DNA from: Sphingomonas profundi
GTDB lineage: Bacteria > Pseudomonadota > Alphaproteobacteria > Sphingomonadales > Sphingomonadaceae
Assembly (NCBI RefSeq): GCF_009739515.1
Contig: NZ_CP046535.1
Coordinates: 4,201,501-4,265,500, forward strand
Direction: 5' to 3'
DNA: 64,000 nt
Shown here: positions 33,983 to 42,517 of the stretch, one piece after another
Layout of the letters: every line of letters begins with the position of its first letter
Numbering within the stretch: the stretch's first letter is position 1
Program-made: the position numbers and the translations under genes
Notes under the pieces: generated by a model
What the model was told of the DNA's origin: nothing
Database searches by the model: none
The model's input: the letters and a program-made list of their open reading frames with translations, nothing else

Positions 33983-35302
33983 GTGGCCGGATTACTGATT
34001 CTGACGGCCGCGCTGGCGGCGGCGGCCCCATCCGCCGCGCCGGCGCCGCAGGAGCTTGCCGACCTGCGCGACCAGATCGCCCGCGAGCGCACCCGCCTCG
34101 ACGAGCAGCAGCGGGCGCTCGACGCGCAGCGCACGCGTCTCGAAGAGCTGGAGCGGACGATGGTCGCGAAGCTGGGCAGCGGCCCCGAGACGCAGAGCGC
34201 GGCCGTCACGCCCGGCGGAGTGCCGCTGCCGCCCTCACCCCCGGCCCCGGCCCCCGGATCGGCGGAGGCCGGCGCTCCGTCGCGAGCGCGCTCCGCTGCG
34301 ATCCAGCCGGTAGGTCAGGCACCCACCGACCAGCGGCAGGTGCAGGTCGCGGTGCTGGCGGAACAGGGTGGGGTCATCACCCGCGCGGGCCGGCTGACCC
34401 TTGAGGGCGACCTGGAATATGCCCGCGCCGATCGCAACCGCGTCGTGTTTCGCGGCATCGAGATCCCGCAGTCGGTGCTGATCGGCGTGTTCGACATCAA
34501 CGAGAGCCGGCAGGACGTGCTGACGATGGCCGGCGTCGCCCGGCTCGGCGTGACCAACCGGCTGGAGGTGAACGCCCGCGTGCCCTACGTCTACCGCTCT
34601 GATCGTTCGGTGCTGGCACCCGTGTCCGATCCGGCCATGCCCAACGCCGGTCAGATCGACAAGCCGGTCAGCGACGGCGGGCTTGGCGACGTCGATTTCG
34701 GCGTGCGCTACCAGTTCACCAACGGCACCGGCGGCCGCCCCTATCTGATCGCCGGCGTGCAGGGCATCGCGCCGACGGGCACGAACCCATTCGCTGTGAA
34801 CCGCGACGCGCTCGGCAACGCGACCGAGGCGGCGACGGGCGCCGGCTTCTGGGGCGTGTCGCCCTCGCTCACCGCGATTCTGCCCACCGATCCGGCGGTG
34901 CTGTTCGGCACGCTCGGCTACACGATCAACTTCGGCCGCAGCATCAACCGGACGATCGGCCCGGCCTTCATCGAATATGTGAAGCCGGGCAATGAACCGG
35001 CGGCAAGCCTCGGCATCGCGCTTTCACTCAATCCGCGAACGTCTCTAAGCTTCGGCTATGCGCACACATGGGCTTTCGGCACGCGGACCCGGCTGCGGCT
35101 GTCCGACGCGCAGACCGGCGAGCTGGGCGAACTGCAGCGCACAAAGACGCGCGACCTCCAACTCGGTCGCTTCCTGTTCGGCGTGAGCTATCGCACCAGC
35201 TTGAAAACGACGATTAACTGGAATGTCGAGGTGGGAGCTACCGACGATGCGACCGACCTACGTACGACTTTGCGCATACCGCTTTCGCTGAACCTTTTCT
35301 AA
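33983..35302 (+). CDS. Outer-membrane beta-barrel with N-terminal coiled coil (FapF-like)
   Basis: A 439-residue protein beginning at GTG with AGGAAGAG upstream. A short signal segment is followed by a heptad-rich coiled coil (ELADLRDQIARERTRLDEQQ... to about residue 70), a Pro/Ala linker and a ~320-residue beta-barrel (LGVTNRLEVNARVPYVYRS..., RYQFTNGTGGRPYLIAGV...). It ends LRIPLSLNLF with a terminal aromatic, as outer-membrane barrels do. Coiled coil plus barrel is the FapF design, where the trimeric pore exports amyloid subunits. Last gene of the operon. Confidence 0.75.
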   Translation: MAGLLILTAALAAAAPSAAPAPQELADLRDQIARERTRLDEQQRALDAQRTRLEELERTMVAKLGSGPETQSAAVTPGGVPLPPSPPAPAPGSAEAGAPSRARSAAIQPVGQAPTDQRQVQVAVLAEQGGVITRAGRLTLEGDLEYARADRNRVVFRGIEIPQSVLIGVFDINESRQDVLTMAGVARLGVTNRLEVNARVPYVYRSDRSVLAPVSDPAMPNAGQIDKPVSDGGLGDVDFGVRYQFTNGTGGRPYLIAGVQGIAPTGTNPFAVNRDALGNATEAATGAGFWGVSPSLTAILPTDPAVLFGTLGYTINFGRSINRTIGPAFIEYVKPGNEPAASLGIALSLNPRTSLSFGYAHTWAFGTRTRLRLSDAQTGELGELQRTKTRDLQLGRFLFGVSYRTSLKTTINWNVEVGATDDATDLRTTLRIPLSLNLF

Positions 35303-35402
35303 AGCGGCTTTCAATCCTATTGCACCAGATCGCCGCTCTGACCTTCTGTTTTGTCGCGGATCTAGGTTGGCAGGTAATTGAAACTTCTTCTTAGCCGCGC
35401 CA

Positions 35403-35875
35403 ATGCGGATGCACCGGAATGCCTCAAACGCCATCGCGCTCGATCCTCCAGAAATGGATCTTGGCGTCTTCACCGAGATCCTGACAGCAATGAAGCAGCA
35501 CCTGGCAGATGCTGGCGGCGCGGCCGAGCCGAGCGCTGCGCGGGCGAAGATCCTCGCGTGCTTGATCGGCAATGGGTTCAATTTCGCCGGCGACCGCGAC
35601 ACCTACGACGATCCCGACAACGCCGACATGGTCCCCGTAATCGACCGCAGGCGCCGGTTGTCGGGGAGCCTGTCTATTCTCTACGTCGCGGCGGCGCGAC
35701 GGGTGGGCTGGGCAGCGGACGCGCTGAACACGCCGGGGCATACGCTGGTCCGCGTCGGCGCGGACACCGCGGTGGTGCTCGTCGATCCGTTCGCCGGCGG
35801 CGGCGTCGTGCGGCCAGACCACATGATGGCGCTGACCGGCGGCGCGCTGCCCGACAGCGAGATCTGGGCGCGTGG
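35403..35875 (+). pseudogene. 3'-truncated transglutaminase-like (SirB1) gene
   Basis: The product resembles the SirB1/transglutaminase-like family (ILACLIGNGFNFAGDRDTYDD, RRLSGSLSILYVAAARRVGW, TPGHTLVRVG..VLVDPFAGG). It breaks at about 35870, where the sequence fuses to a different gene. The reading frame continues to 35909 with unrelated residues. Truncation by deletion is the simplest reading. Confidence 0.65.
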
Positions 35876-36337
35876 AAGGTGCTGGGCGGGCAGGCCAAGT
35901 GGCCGATGACGAACGTGCGCCAGCTCGGCCTGCCGCAGTGGCGGCGCCTTGCCGAGAGCCCCGCAAACCGCTGCCTGGTGCCGCTGACCGAGTTTGCCGA
36001 GTGGACGCCGGAGGCGCACGACGTGGGCGGCGGCAAGCCCATCAAGGGCGAGATGTGGTTCAGCGTGACGGACCAGCCGGTGTTCGCCGTGGCGGGCCTG
36101 TGCCAGCAGATGGCGGGCAGGCTGTGCTGGGCGATGGTGACGTGCAACCCCAACGAGCTGGTGGCGCCGGTGCACCCCACGGCGATGATCGCGGTGCTGG
36201 AGGTGGCTAATTGGGATACCTGGCTGCGTGGCAGGTACGACGAGGCGGTGGCGTTGCAGCGGCCGTACCCGGCGGCGCGCATGGCGGTGCGCGGGCCGGT
36301 GTTCCCCACGCGGGCGGGTAAGGTGGCGGGCGTCTGA
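35870..36337 (+). pseudogene. 5'-truncated SOS-response-associated peptidase (YedK/SRAP) fragment
   Basis: The frame encodes KWPMTNVRQLGLPQWRRLA, NRCLVPLTEFAEWTPE, GEMWFSVTDQPVFAVAGL, MVTCNPNELVAPVHPTAM: the C-terminal two thirds of an SRAP protein (binds abasic sites in ssDNA through Cys2). The N-terminus with the catalytic MCxx is absent, replaced by the SirB1-like fragment. Non-functional as it stands. Confidence 0.7.
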
Positions 36338-36526
36338 CGCCCCGAACAGGAACGGTGGGCCGAGGCGCTGGCGGTGCTGCGCGTCTATGGCCAAAGCGCG
36401 CTGACGCACGTGTCCGAGCGGGTGACGGCGCTGGCGCAGGGCGGCGACATGGCGGGTGTGAGGCGATGGACCGAGATCGCGATCAAGCTGGACGAGTTGT
36501 CTACGGGAGAGGGTCGGCCGCAGTAG
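36338..36526 (+). pseudogene. Possible remnant of a small helical protein
   Basis: In frame after the SRAP stop, the sequence reads QERWAEALAVLRVYGQSALTH, then RVTALAQGGDMAGVRRWTEIA. This is the pattern of a small family frequent in sphingomonad accessory DNA (DUF6961-like). No start codon remains upstream. Weak call. Confidence 0.35.
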
Positions 36527-36926
36527 TGGAGCGACCCATTGGTCGGTCAGGCTCGCCGCGCCACCGCGCATGGCTCTCGTCAGCCCGTCGCGTGTGCTGT
36601 CTGACGAGCGTCGCAGCCAGCGCCAGCCCGGCGGCCAGCTGCAATATCCCATATGCGCGCTGCCGGCTTGGCCTGCCCGCGAGGGGCCGTACGAGGACGT
36701 CGGCGGCGGGCACCTCCGAGCGCCAATGGTCAACGTGCCGCCTTGGCTGGACGATGCCGAGCAACCCGTCGCCGATATGAACACGGCCGCCATCTCCAAC
36801 GTCCTCTTCGCGGCAACCGACGTACCGCTTCTCCCGAGCATCGGAAGGGATAACGCCTGGGGTCAGGCTCAGTTCGGCGGCCCACCGGTGATCCCCGCGG
36901 CTGCTGTCGCGAGCGAGGATCGTCGC
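36527..36926. other. Intergenic region, nothing convincing
   Basis: About 400 bases in the fragment-rich part of the island. Overlapping frames on both strands are short and compositionally unnatural. One minus-strand stretch encodes AYGILQLAAGLALAATLV, which might be a membrane-helix remnant, but nothing can be supported. Confidence 0.35.
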
Positions 36927-37687
36927 TCACCCACCGAGCTTTGTCAGGATGAAGGCCAGAAGGAAGCCCACGACCGTGATCAGCCCACCATATTCGTGCG
37001 AGGACTCAGCCGCCTCCGGGATCATGGTGTCCACCAGCATCGCCAGGATCGCGCCGGCCGCCACGGCGGTGGTCGCGGCGACGATGTCCGGGCTGGCGCT
37101 AGCTAGGCCAGATTGCCAAACGCGGCAGCCAGCCCGGAGGCGAACGCGATCGCGCCCCATACTCCGAATATATAGGCCGGCTTGTGGCCCGCGGCCTTCA
37201 TGCCCGAGGCGCTCGATAAGCCCTCGGGCACATTCGACAGGAACACGGCGGCCACGGTCACCAGGCTCACGCCGGCGCCCTCAAGCAGGCTAACGCCGAT
37301 CACGACTGACTCAGGGATACCGTCCAGCAGCGCGCCCACAGCGACCGCCAGACCGGCGCCCTCCGCCGCCGGCGGCAGCGCTGCGGATGGGTTCGCGCCC
37401 GAGCGCTTGCGGTGCTTGGCGCCCCGACGGGAAATAAGAATGTTGGCGACGGTATACGCGGCGGCGCCGGCGAGGAAGCCGAGCGCGGTGGAGTCGAACC
37501 CGCCGCGCTTATACGCCGCGTCCATCAGATCGAACGCGACCGCCGATATCAACACACCGGCGCCCACCGCCATGACGGCCGCGACAAGCCGCTGAGGTAG
37601 GCGAAACAGGAAGGCGGTGGCAGCGCCAAGCAACAGGGCCGAGCCGCCGAGGAGGCCCCATAGGCCAGCCTGCAGATATTGCGGCAT
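36927..37687 (-). pseudogene. ZIP-family metal transporter, frameshifted
   Basis: The N-terminal frame (37687-37103) shows ZIP features: GGSALLLGAATAFLF, VGAGVLISAVAFDL, the metal-site helix AVGALLDGIPESVVIGVSL and FLSNVPEGLSSA. It ends at a stop after AAFGNLA, while the remaining two helices (LASASPDIVAATTAV..ILAMLVDTMIPEA..GFLLAFILTKLG) continue in another frame to 36927. One missing base in the CTAGCTAG stretch near 37103-37110 explains it. When intact it would import divalent metals such as Zn. Confidence 0.75.
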
Positions 37688-38065
37688 GCGGCTAGCGCTG
37701 TGGTTCGAGGACGCAACGCCTCATACGGCGGCTGCCGTGCTAATCATGCGATCCGATGGAGACACGGAAGCGTCGGGACCGAACTTGACGATCTCGTGGT
37801 CGACCGCGTGGGGCATCAGCGGCGCGCAGCAGGCGCATGTGCGTGACGCCGGTGGCGTCTTGACCCTGCTCGCAGCGGCCCGACGCTCATGACGGTTCAT
37901 ACATCACGCCTTCCCGACAAGCACTTGCGCCTGAGGCTACGAACGTTCGACGTGTTCAGCGAGGCCCCGGCCTGCTCATAATCGCGATCGAATTACAGTT
38001 TCTCACGCGTCAGCGGACCGCATCGGTAGGGGCCGAACGATACGCCAACATGCCTGGACTGGTCG
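37688..38065. other. Intergenic region, nothing identified
   Basis: About 380 bases between the ZIP gene start and a small minus-strand gene. Frames here are short with no family signal; no RNA or terminator recognised. Confidence 0.4.
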
Positions 38066-38260
38066 TCAGCGACGCCCGCGCAGCGTGTTCAGCACCGCCA
38101 TCGCCGCGATGCCGGCAAAGGCGGCGCTGGTCCACGGCCGGGCCTTGGCGAAGTTCGTCGCCTTCTCCGTGAGCGGCGCGTTGCCGGAGAAGTGATCGCG
38201 GAACGCGTCCGTAAGGCCGGTCTTGCGGTTGCTCGTCGGGGTTGGTGTGGTCTCGGACAT
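38066..38260 (-). CDS. Small DUF883/ElaB-like protein
   Basis: A 64-residue protein with a hydrophilic N-terminus and one C-terminal hydrophobic helix (AKARPWTSAAFAGIAAMAVLNTLRGRR region, residues ~39-64), like ElaB/YqjD-type membrane-anchored proteins. GGAG lies 5 bases before the ATG. Appears intact. Confidence 0.6.
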   Translation of the reverse strand: MSETTPTPTSNRKTGLTDAFRDHFSGNAPLTEKATNFAKARPWTSAAFAGIAAMAVLNTLRGRR

Positions 38261-38422
38261 GTCAGCTCCATCGGGGCGCGGAATTGCGCCTGTTGTGGCG
38301 CTGAACGCACCGACGCACGAGTTGGTCCGGAACGGAGGTCGTGGCTGATATTGCCGTGGCAGCGCCGATAAGCTGGGCTGGCGGCCCCCGGCAGGCCGAT
38401 CAAGCCCGTCGCGCCAGCGGGA

Positions 38423-38791
38423 TCATCGTACAGTGTTCGATCGCACCGCCGCCTCCGCGTCGGCCATCGTCGTGTCGCGCGCGGCTGTCTGGCCGGCGTC
38501 GACATCGGGCAGCTGCATGGCTTTCACCAGCGCAGTGAAGCGCCGCGCATCCTGCTGGCCGCGCTCCATGGCCTCGTCGGTCAGGGCCGCGAGACGGTCG
38601 TCGACAGCCGGCAGCAGGGCGCTGGTGGGGTGGTGCCGGCCGCTTATGCGCACGGCCTTGCGGGCGCACGCCAGGCCGAGAGCGAGGGCCACGGCACCGG
38701 CGGCGCCAGCGCCGGGCGCGGGCTGGTCGGAGGCGATGGCGGCTAGCAGGCGCGATACGGTCGCGCTGCCGATGTCCAGATCAAACGTCAT
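38423..38791 (-). pseudogene. Truncated cyclodeaminase/cyclohydrolase (FTCD_C-like) gene
   Basis: The 122-residue product starts as the formiminotransferase-cyclodeaminase C-terminal family (AAIASDQPAPGAGAAGAVALALGLACA, then ALTDEAMERGQQDARRFTALVKA). The family is normally about 180-200 residues, and the last third is missing, ending abruptly in RSNTVR. Probably a fragment, though a short functional homologue cannot be excluded. Confidence 0.55.
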
Positions 38792-38918
38792 TCGGACAGG
38801 GATAGCGACGCTGGTAGCGCGGGCAAGCCGCGCGGTTTGGACTTGCCGGTGGGGCCGGTCACGGTGACTTGCGCGACCGTGACGGCAGTCGGCGCACGAG
38901 CGACACGGATAGCACGGT

Positions 38919-39047
38919 TCAGCGGACGGGTAGCGGCTCGACGAACCGTTCGAACAGGGGAACGCGGTGACCGTCGCGGTGGAGCAGCAGCGCAGTAGCC
39001 AGGTCGGCGGTGCGGCAGCCGCCTATGGTGGAGTTTAGCGGGCGCAT
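38919..39047 (-). pseudogene. N-terminal fragment of an FAD-dependent monooxygenase
   Basis: A 42-codon frame, MRPLNSTIGGCRTADLATALLLHRDGHRVPLFERFVEPLPVR in outline (residues 1-42). It keeps the spacing of a Rossmann FAD motif (IGGxxxADLATALLLHRxGHxVxLFER), although the usual GxGxxG is degraded to GGCRTA. The rest of the enzyme is gone. Confidence 0.5.
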
Positions 39048-39239
39048 GCGCGGGGAACACGGCGATCAGCCCCGCACGTCATCGTGGTTCGGAGGAAAAG
39101 GACGGCCTCGGATCGAGAAAATCTTCTTCGGGTTCAGCGTCACTATCTAAATCCGGCGATATCCGCATCGATCCCGGCAAAAGGCGGCAGCTTGCGGCAC
39201 CACTGCGGCAGCTGCGCCTTCCAAAAAGTGGCCGATTTT

Positions 39240-39383
39240 GGGGAGCTGCGGCAGCTGCGGCAGCTGCTCCCCTTTTCCAGAGGAAGATTAGAAGGTCAGC
39301 CCCCTGCCGCTGCCGACGGCCGCGGTCAGCGTAATTGTCGGGAGTTGTCGATCGGGCTGCCGCAGCTGCCGCAGCTGCCGCAA
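39240..39383. repeat. GC-rich inverted repeat by the helicase gene (candidate replication origin)
   Basis: Tandem CTGCGGCAG units at 39240-39272 face their reverse complement (CTGCCGCAG units) at 39355-39383 across ~87 bases. The centre has ATTAGAAGGT at 39287-39296, the exact reverse complement of the 10-mer in the 23.3-kb repeat. It lies about 55 bases past the end of the primase-helicase operon. Iteron-like arms next to replication genes suggest an element origin; not proven. The remainder of 39048-39438 has no gene. Confidence 0.5.
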
Positions 39384-39438
39384 ATGCCAGCCAACAGCCG
39401 ACACGGCCGCCCCGCCGTCGATCGCCGTTCCCTTTGGC

Positions 39439-40827
39439 CTAGCCCCGCCGCGCCTCCCCGATCGGCACGAACGCCGCGGTGCGAGTCAGCACATAGCTAG
39501 ACTTGTTGATGTGGCCGGTGCGCCCCACGAACTTCCATTCGACACCGAGGTCTGCCAGCCCAGGCCCGATGCGACGAAGCCGATCCTTGAGCATGTTGGT
39601 CGCCGGCCAGTCGCGGCCTTCGTTATCGTAGCCGCGCAGCGCCAACAGCATTTCGGTGGCCGCGCCCTCCAGTGTGTTGCGCTTATCGTCGCCGCCGAAC
39701 ACCGCGCCCGCCAAGCCGCCGCGCGATCCGTCGTCCGAGAAATAGCGCATGATCGCCATGCCGAGGGGGTTGCCGAGCGCTGCTTCCGCCTGCATCGTGG
39801 ACTGGCCATCCCGCAAAATGGTGGAGAACTTACCGGGGACCAGGCCAAGCAACTCGGCCGCGCCCTCCACGAACATGGCAAAGCCCGCCATCCGCGGCAG
39901 GCGTAAATCGCCGGCAGCGACCGCCGCCTCCAGCGCGGGCTTGTTGCGCAACGCCGCCGAAACGCACCGGAACAAGAAGCCCAGCATCCGCGGCCGGTCA
40001 GCCTCGAACGCGGCGCGCACCATCTCGTCCGGCAGCGGGTTCGGGATCGGCAGGGTGGTGACCCGCACGCAGCGGCTGAGGAAGTCGCCCTTGCCGCTCG
40101 GCGTGCCGATGCAGGTAATGATCGTCGGCCGGATCGCCCGGTGGCGGATTTGCGCGTCGTCGCTGTAATTTTTGCGGACGCTGGTGCTGCCGCCGGTCGC
40201 CAGCCGGCACCACCAGTCGGCCTGCTCGCCTGTAATCGCCGACATGTTGTCCAGGCCGACAACCCGCACGCCAGCCGCCTCGATCTGAAGGTCGCGCTCG
40301 CTGCGCGGCTGCGCCATGTGGGTGTCCAGCGGATCGCCCGGTGGATCGCCCAGCGCCATCAGCTTGTCGAGCAGGCTGGTCTTGGCGGTGCCGTGCGGCC
40401 CCTCCCCCAGCAGGATCGGGTAGGGTCCGGCCGGATTGAACATGGCGATGGCGAAGCCGACGGTCTGCAGGCGATCCTTGGGCGACAGGTTGAGGTGACG
40501 TTCGAAATCAGCGTACGTGCCGCCCTCTGCCGGCAACGGCAGCTCACCACCCCGGCCGCGAACAAAGGCAACGGGCGACTGATCGATCACCGTGTAGCCG
40601 GTGCGATCGATACGCACGACCTTGCCGTCAGAGCGCGACAGATCGACGTAGACAACACCTTCGTGCCCGGCCACGCGCACCGCGGCTTCGCGCACCTCGC
40701 CGCGGGTGCGGGCACGATGCTCCATCAGCTCGACGGCGATGTTGGCTTGCTCTCGCGACAGCACCCTCTTGCCGGTCTCGGCCAGGAAGCGCTCGGCTAT
40801 CTCGCCGCGATACAGCTCGCTGTTCAC
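39439..40827 (-). CDS. Element replication protein: P-loop ATPase/helicase-like
   Basis: A 462-residue ATPase. Walker A is GEGPHGTAKTSLLDKL and a Walker-B-like VVGLDNMSAI follows. An Arg-finger/sensor region lies around IITCIGTPSGKGDFLSRCVRV. It resembles the ATPases encoded after RepB-like primases in integrative elements and satellites. Its ATG overlaps the primase stop by 4 bases. Together with the primase it should drive autonomous replication of the excised element. Confidence 0.72.
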   Translation of the reverse strand: MNSELYRGEIAERFLAETGKRVLSREQANIAVELMEHRARTRGEVREAAVRVAGHEGVVYVDLSRSDGKVVRIDRTGYTVIDQSPVAFVRGRGGELPLPAEGGTYADFERHLNLSPKDRLQTVGFAIAMFNPAGPYPILLGEGPHGTAKTSLLDKLMALGDPPGDPLDTHMAQPRSERDLQIEAAGVRVVGLDNMSAITGEQADWWCRLATGGSTSVRKNYSDDAQIRHRAIRPTIITCIGTPSGKGDFLSRCVRVTTLPIPNPLPDEMVRAAFEADRPRMLGFLFRCVSAALRNKPALEAAVAAGDLRLPRMAGFAMFVEGAAELLGLVPGKFSTILRDGQSTMQAEAALGNPLGMAIMRYFSDDGSRGGLAGAVFGGDDKRNTLEGAATEMLLALRGYDNEGRDWPATNMLKDRLRRIGPGLADLGVEWKFVGRTGHINKSSYVLTRTAAFVPIGEARRG

Positions 40828-42140
40828 CCGCTCGCTGATCCGCCGACTGCCGCCACGCGCTGTTCCAGGCTGAACGTGACGAAGGCTCGGCCGACCGTGT
40901 CGACCCAGAAGTCGTCGCCGGCATCCTCGGCCTGATCGAGAACGGTCACGGCCGCGTCGGTCTTGCCGCGGGCACCGCCTCTTCCGCCGCCACTATCTGC
41001 GCCGCCGCCGCCACCGCCATCGCCATCGCCATCGCCATCGCCATCGCCGCCGCGACCACCGCCGCCGCCCGGATGCTTCCAGCCGCTGTACTTCGCGTTC
41101 TGGATGAACGTGGCGATCGTCAGCTGCTTGTCGGCCGGCCGATCGTTCTTGAACGTGTTCCACTGTTTCCGACAGGAATCCTCACCGTCGAAGCCGTCGG
41201 CCTCGCTGGAGAGCTGAACCCACAGCGGAAATCCATCCTCGCCGCAGCTGGCCTTCAGCGCGATGCCGACCTTGATCCACTCCGACCGCTCGGCCAGATC
41301 GAGGGTGCCCGCGGTGATGCTGTGGCGCAGCGCCGACTCGGCAACGGCCAGCTCGCGCGCGACGTCGCGGTCGGCCGGCGGCGCGATCGTCGTCGGCAGC
41401 GGCTTGCGCGGCGCCTCCGCGACGATGCCGCTCGCCGCCTCGGCCGCCGTCAGCGCGGCGACGAAGGCGTCATATTCGTAGGCCGGCGCGTCGCTGGTGG
41501 CGACGATCGTCGCGAGGTGCGGCGCCTCCGGCTGCTTCATGTGCAGAAAGCCCGGCAGCCGCATGATTCGCGGTGTGTCGTGGATGGACTTGTCCGATCC
41601 GAACAGCGCGATCAGCCGCTTCTGGACTGCCGTCCAGGCGTCCATCGGGATGCCGCTCACCCGCCAGTAGAAGTGCCGCTTACCGGGTGAGGTTTCCACC
41701 GTGACGTGGGGCGCCAGCCCCGGTCGATCGACATTGCCGAGCGGGGTGCCGTCAAAGTCGGCGAAGAAGGTCGTCGCGCCGACGATGTTGCCGGCCTTGA
41801 AGCCGAGGCCGTCGGCGAGGTTCGCCTGATAGAAGATGCCGTAGCCGGCGTCGTTCAGGCGGCGCAGCGCCTGCGCGTGCTGATCGAACGTGCCGTCCAG
41901 CTGCACCGGCCGGAAGCCCGGCGCGTTCTTCCGCTCCGGATCGTCCGTGATCGCGCGGAACATGATGGTGCCGTCGGCGCGGCCGATCCGGGCGAGATGA
42001 TCGCGCGCGATCGCGCTCTTCTGGCGGGGGGCGTCGCTGCCGGCGGGGGCGTCTTCGGTCATAGCAAGGCTCGCTCGCGCGGGCGCAACCCACGCGTAGA
42101 ATGTCGCGCCCAAGGGGGCGCCGGGCGGAGCTACGGTCAT
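40824..42140 (-). CDS. RepB/PriCT-type DNA primase of the element
   Basis: A 438-residue protein. The RepB-like primase core shows NDAGYGIFYQANLADGLG, ATTFFADFDGTPL (acidic site), the HFYWRVSG strand and RIMRLPGFLHMKQ. The PriCT-like module is DLAERSEWIKVGIALKASCG followed by LWVQLSSEADGFDGEDSCRKQW. A Gly/Asp linker (GDGDGDGDGDG) encoded by tandem hexamers near 41018-41050 precedes the C-terminus. The start at 42140 is uncertain; MTEDAPAGS at 42062 is an alternative. Couples to the helicase downstream. Confidence 0.75.
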   Translation of the reverse strand: MTVAPPGAPLGATFYAWVAPARASLAMTEDAPAGSDAPRQKSAIARDHLARIGRADGTIMFRAITDDPERKNAPGFRPVQLDGTFDQHAQALRRLNDAGYGIFYQANLADGLGFKAGNIVGATTFFADFDGTPLGNVDRPGLAPHVTVETSPGKRHFYWRVSGIPMDAWTAVQKRLIALFGSDKSIHDTPRIMRLPGFLHMKQPEAPHLATIVATSDAPAYEYDAFVAALTAAEAASGIVAEAPRKPLPTTIAPPADRDVARELAVAESALRHSITAGTLDLAERSEWIKVGIALKASCGEDGFPLWVQLSSEADGFDGEDSCRKQWNTFKNDRPADKQLTIATFIQNAKYSGWKHPGGGGGRGGDGDGDGDGDGGGGGGADSGGGRGGARGKTDAAVTVLDQAEDAGDDFWVDTVGRAFVTFSLEQRVAAVGGSASG

Positions 42141-42208
42141 GACGGCGGCGCCTTGCTTGGTTCCGTCGCCGTCGTGACCGCGCTCGCGGATCGATGGGAG
42201 CCGGCGGC

Positions 42209-42427
42209 CTAGAAGTCGGCCTCGGCGCCGTAGGCCATCGGCTCCGCCGCCCAGGCGAGCACTTCCGACTCGCGGAAGGCGATCCGGTTGGCGGTAATCT
42301 GCACGGGCGCCGGGAAGCGGCCGGCCTTGACCAGCCGGTGGATGCTGCTGCGGCTCAGGCTGCTGATCTGGGTGGCCGCGGTCATCCCGATGAGCGGATC
42401 ATAGGCCGGGGGATGGTGGGGGTTCAT
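42209..42427 (-). CDS. AlpA-family regulator/excisionase
   Basis: A 72-residue MerR-like winged-helix protein: LIGMTAATQISSLSRSSIHRLVKAG, then FPAPVQITANRIAFRESEVLAWA. AlpA proteins activate integrase expression or act as directionality factors for P4-type elements. AGGAGG precedes the start. It heads the primase-helicase operon. Confidence 0.88.
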   Translation of the reverse strand: MNPHHPPAYDPLIGMTAATQISSLSRSSIHRLVKAGRFPAPVQITANRIAFRESEVLAWAAEPMAYGAEADF

Positions 42428-42517
42428 GGTGCCTCCTGTGGCTGGGCGGCCCTATGTGGCCGCCGCAAGCAACATGGCGCCCAAATGCTCGCTGGACCAT
42501 ACAGCCAGGAGCCTAAG

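Noticed and set aside
36501-36764. Minus-strand membrane protein gene
   Set aside because: One hydrophobic stretch only, no ribosome-binding site, and Arg-rich unnatural composition on both sides.
37100-37112. 4-base CTAG duplication as the cause of the ZIP frameshift
   Set aside because: Frame arithmetic does not fit removal of four bases; one missing base (or removal of five) is required.
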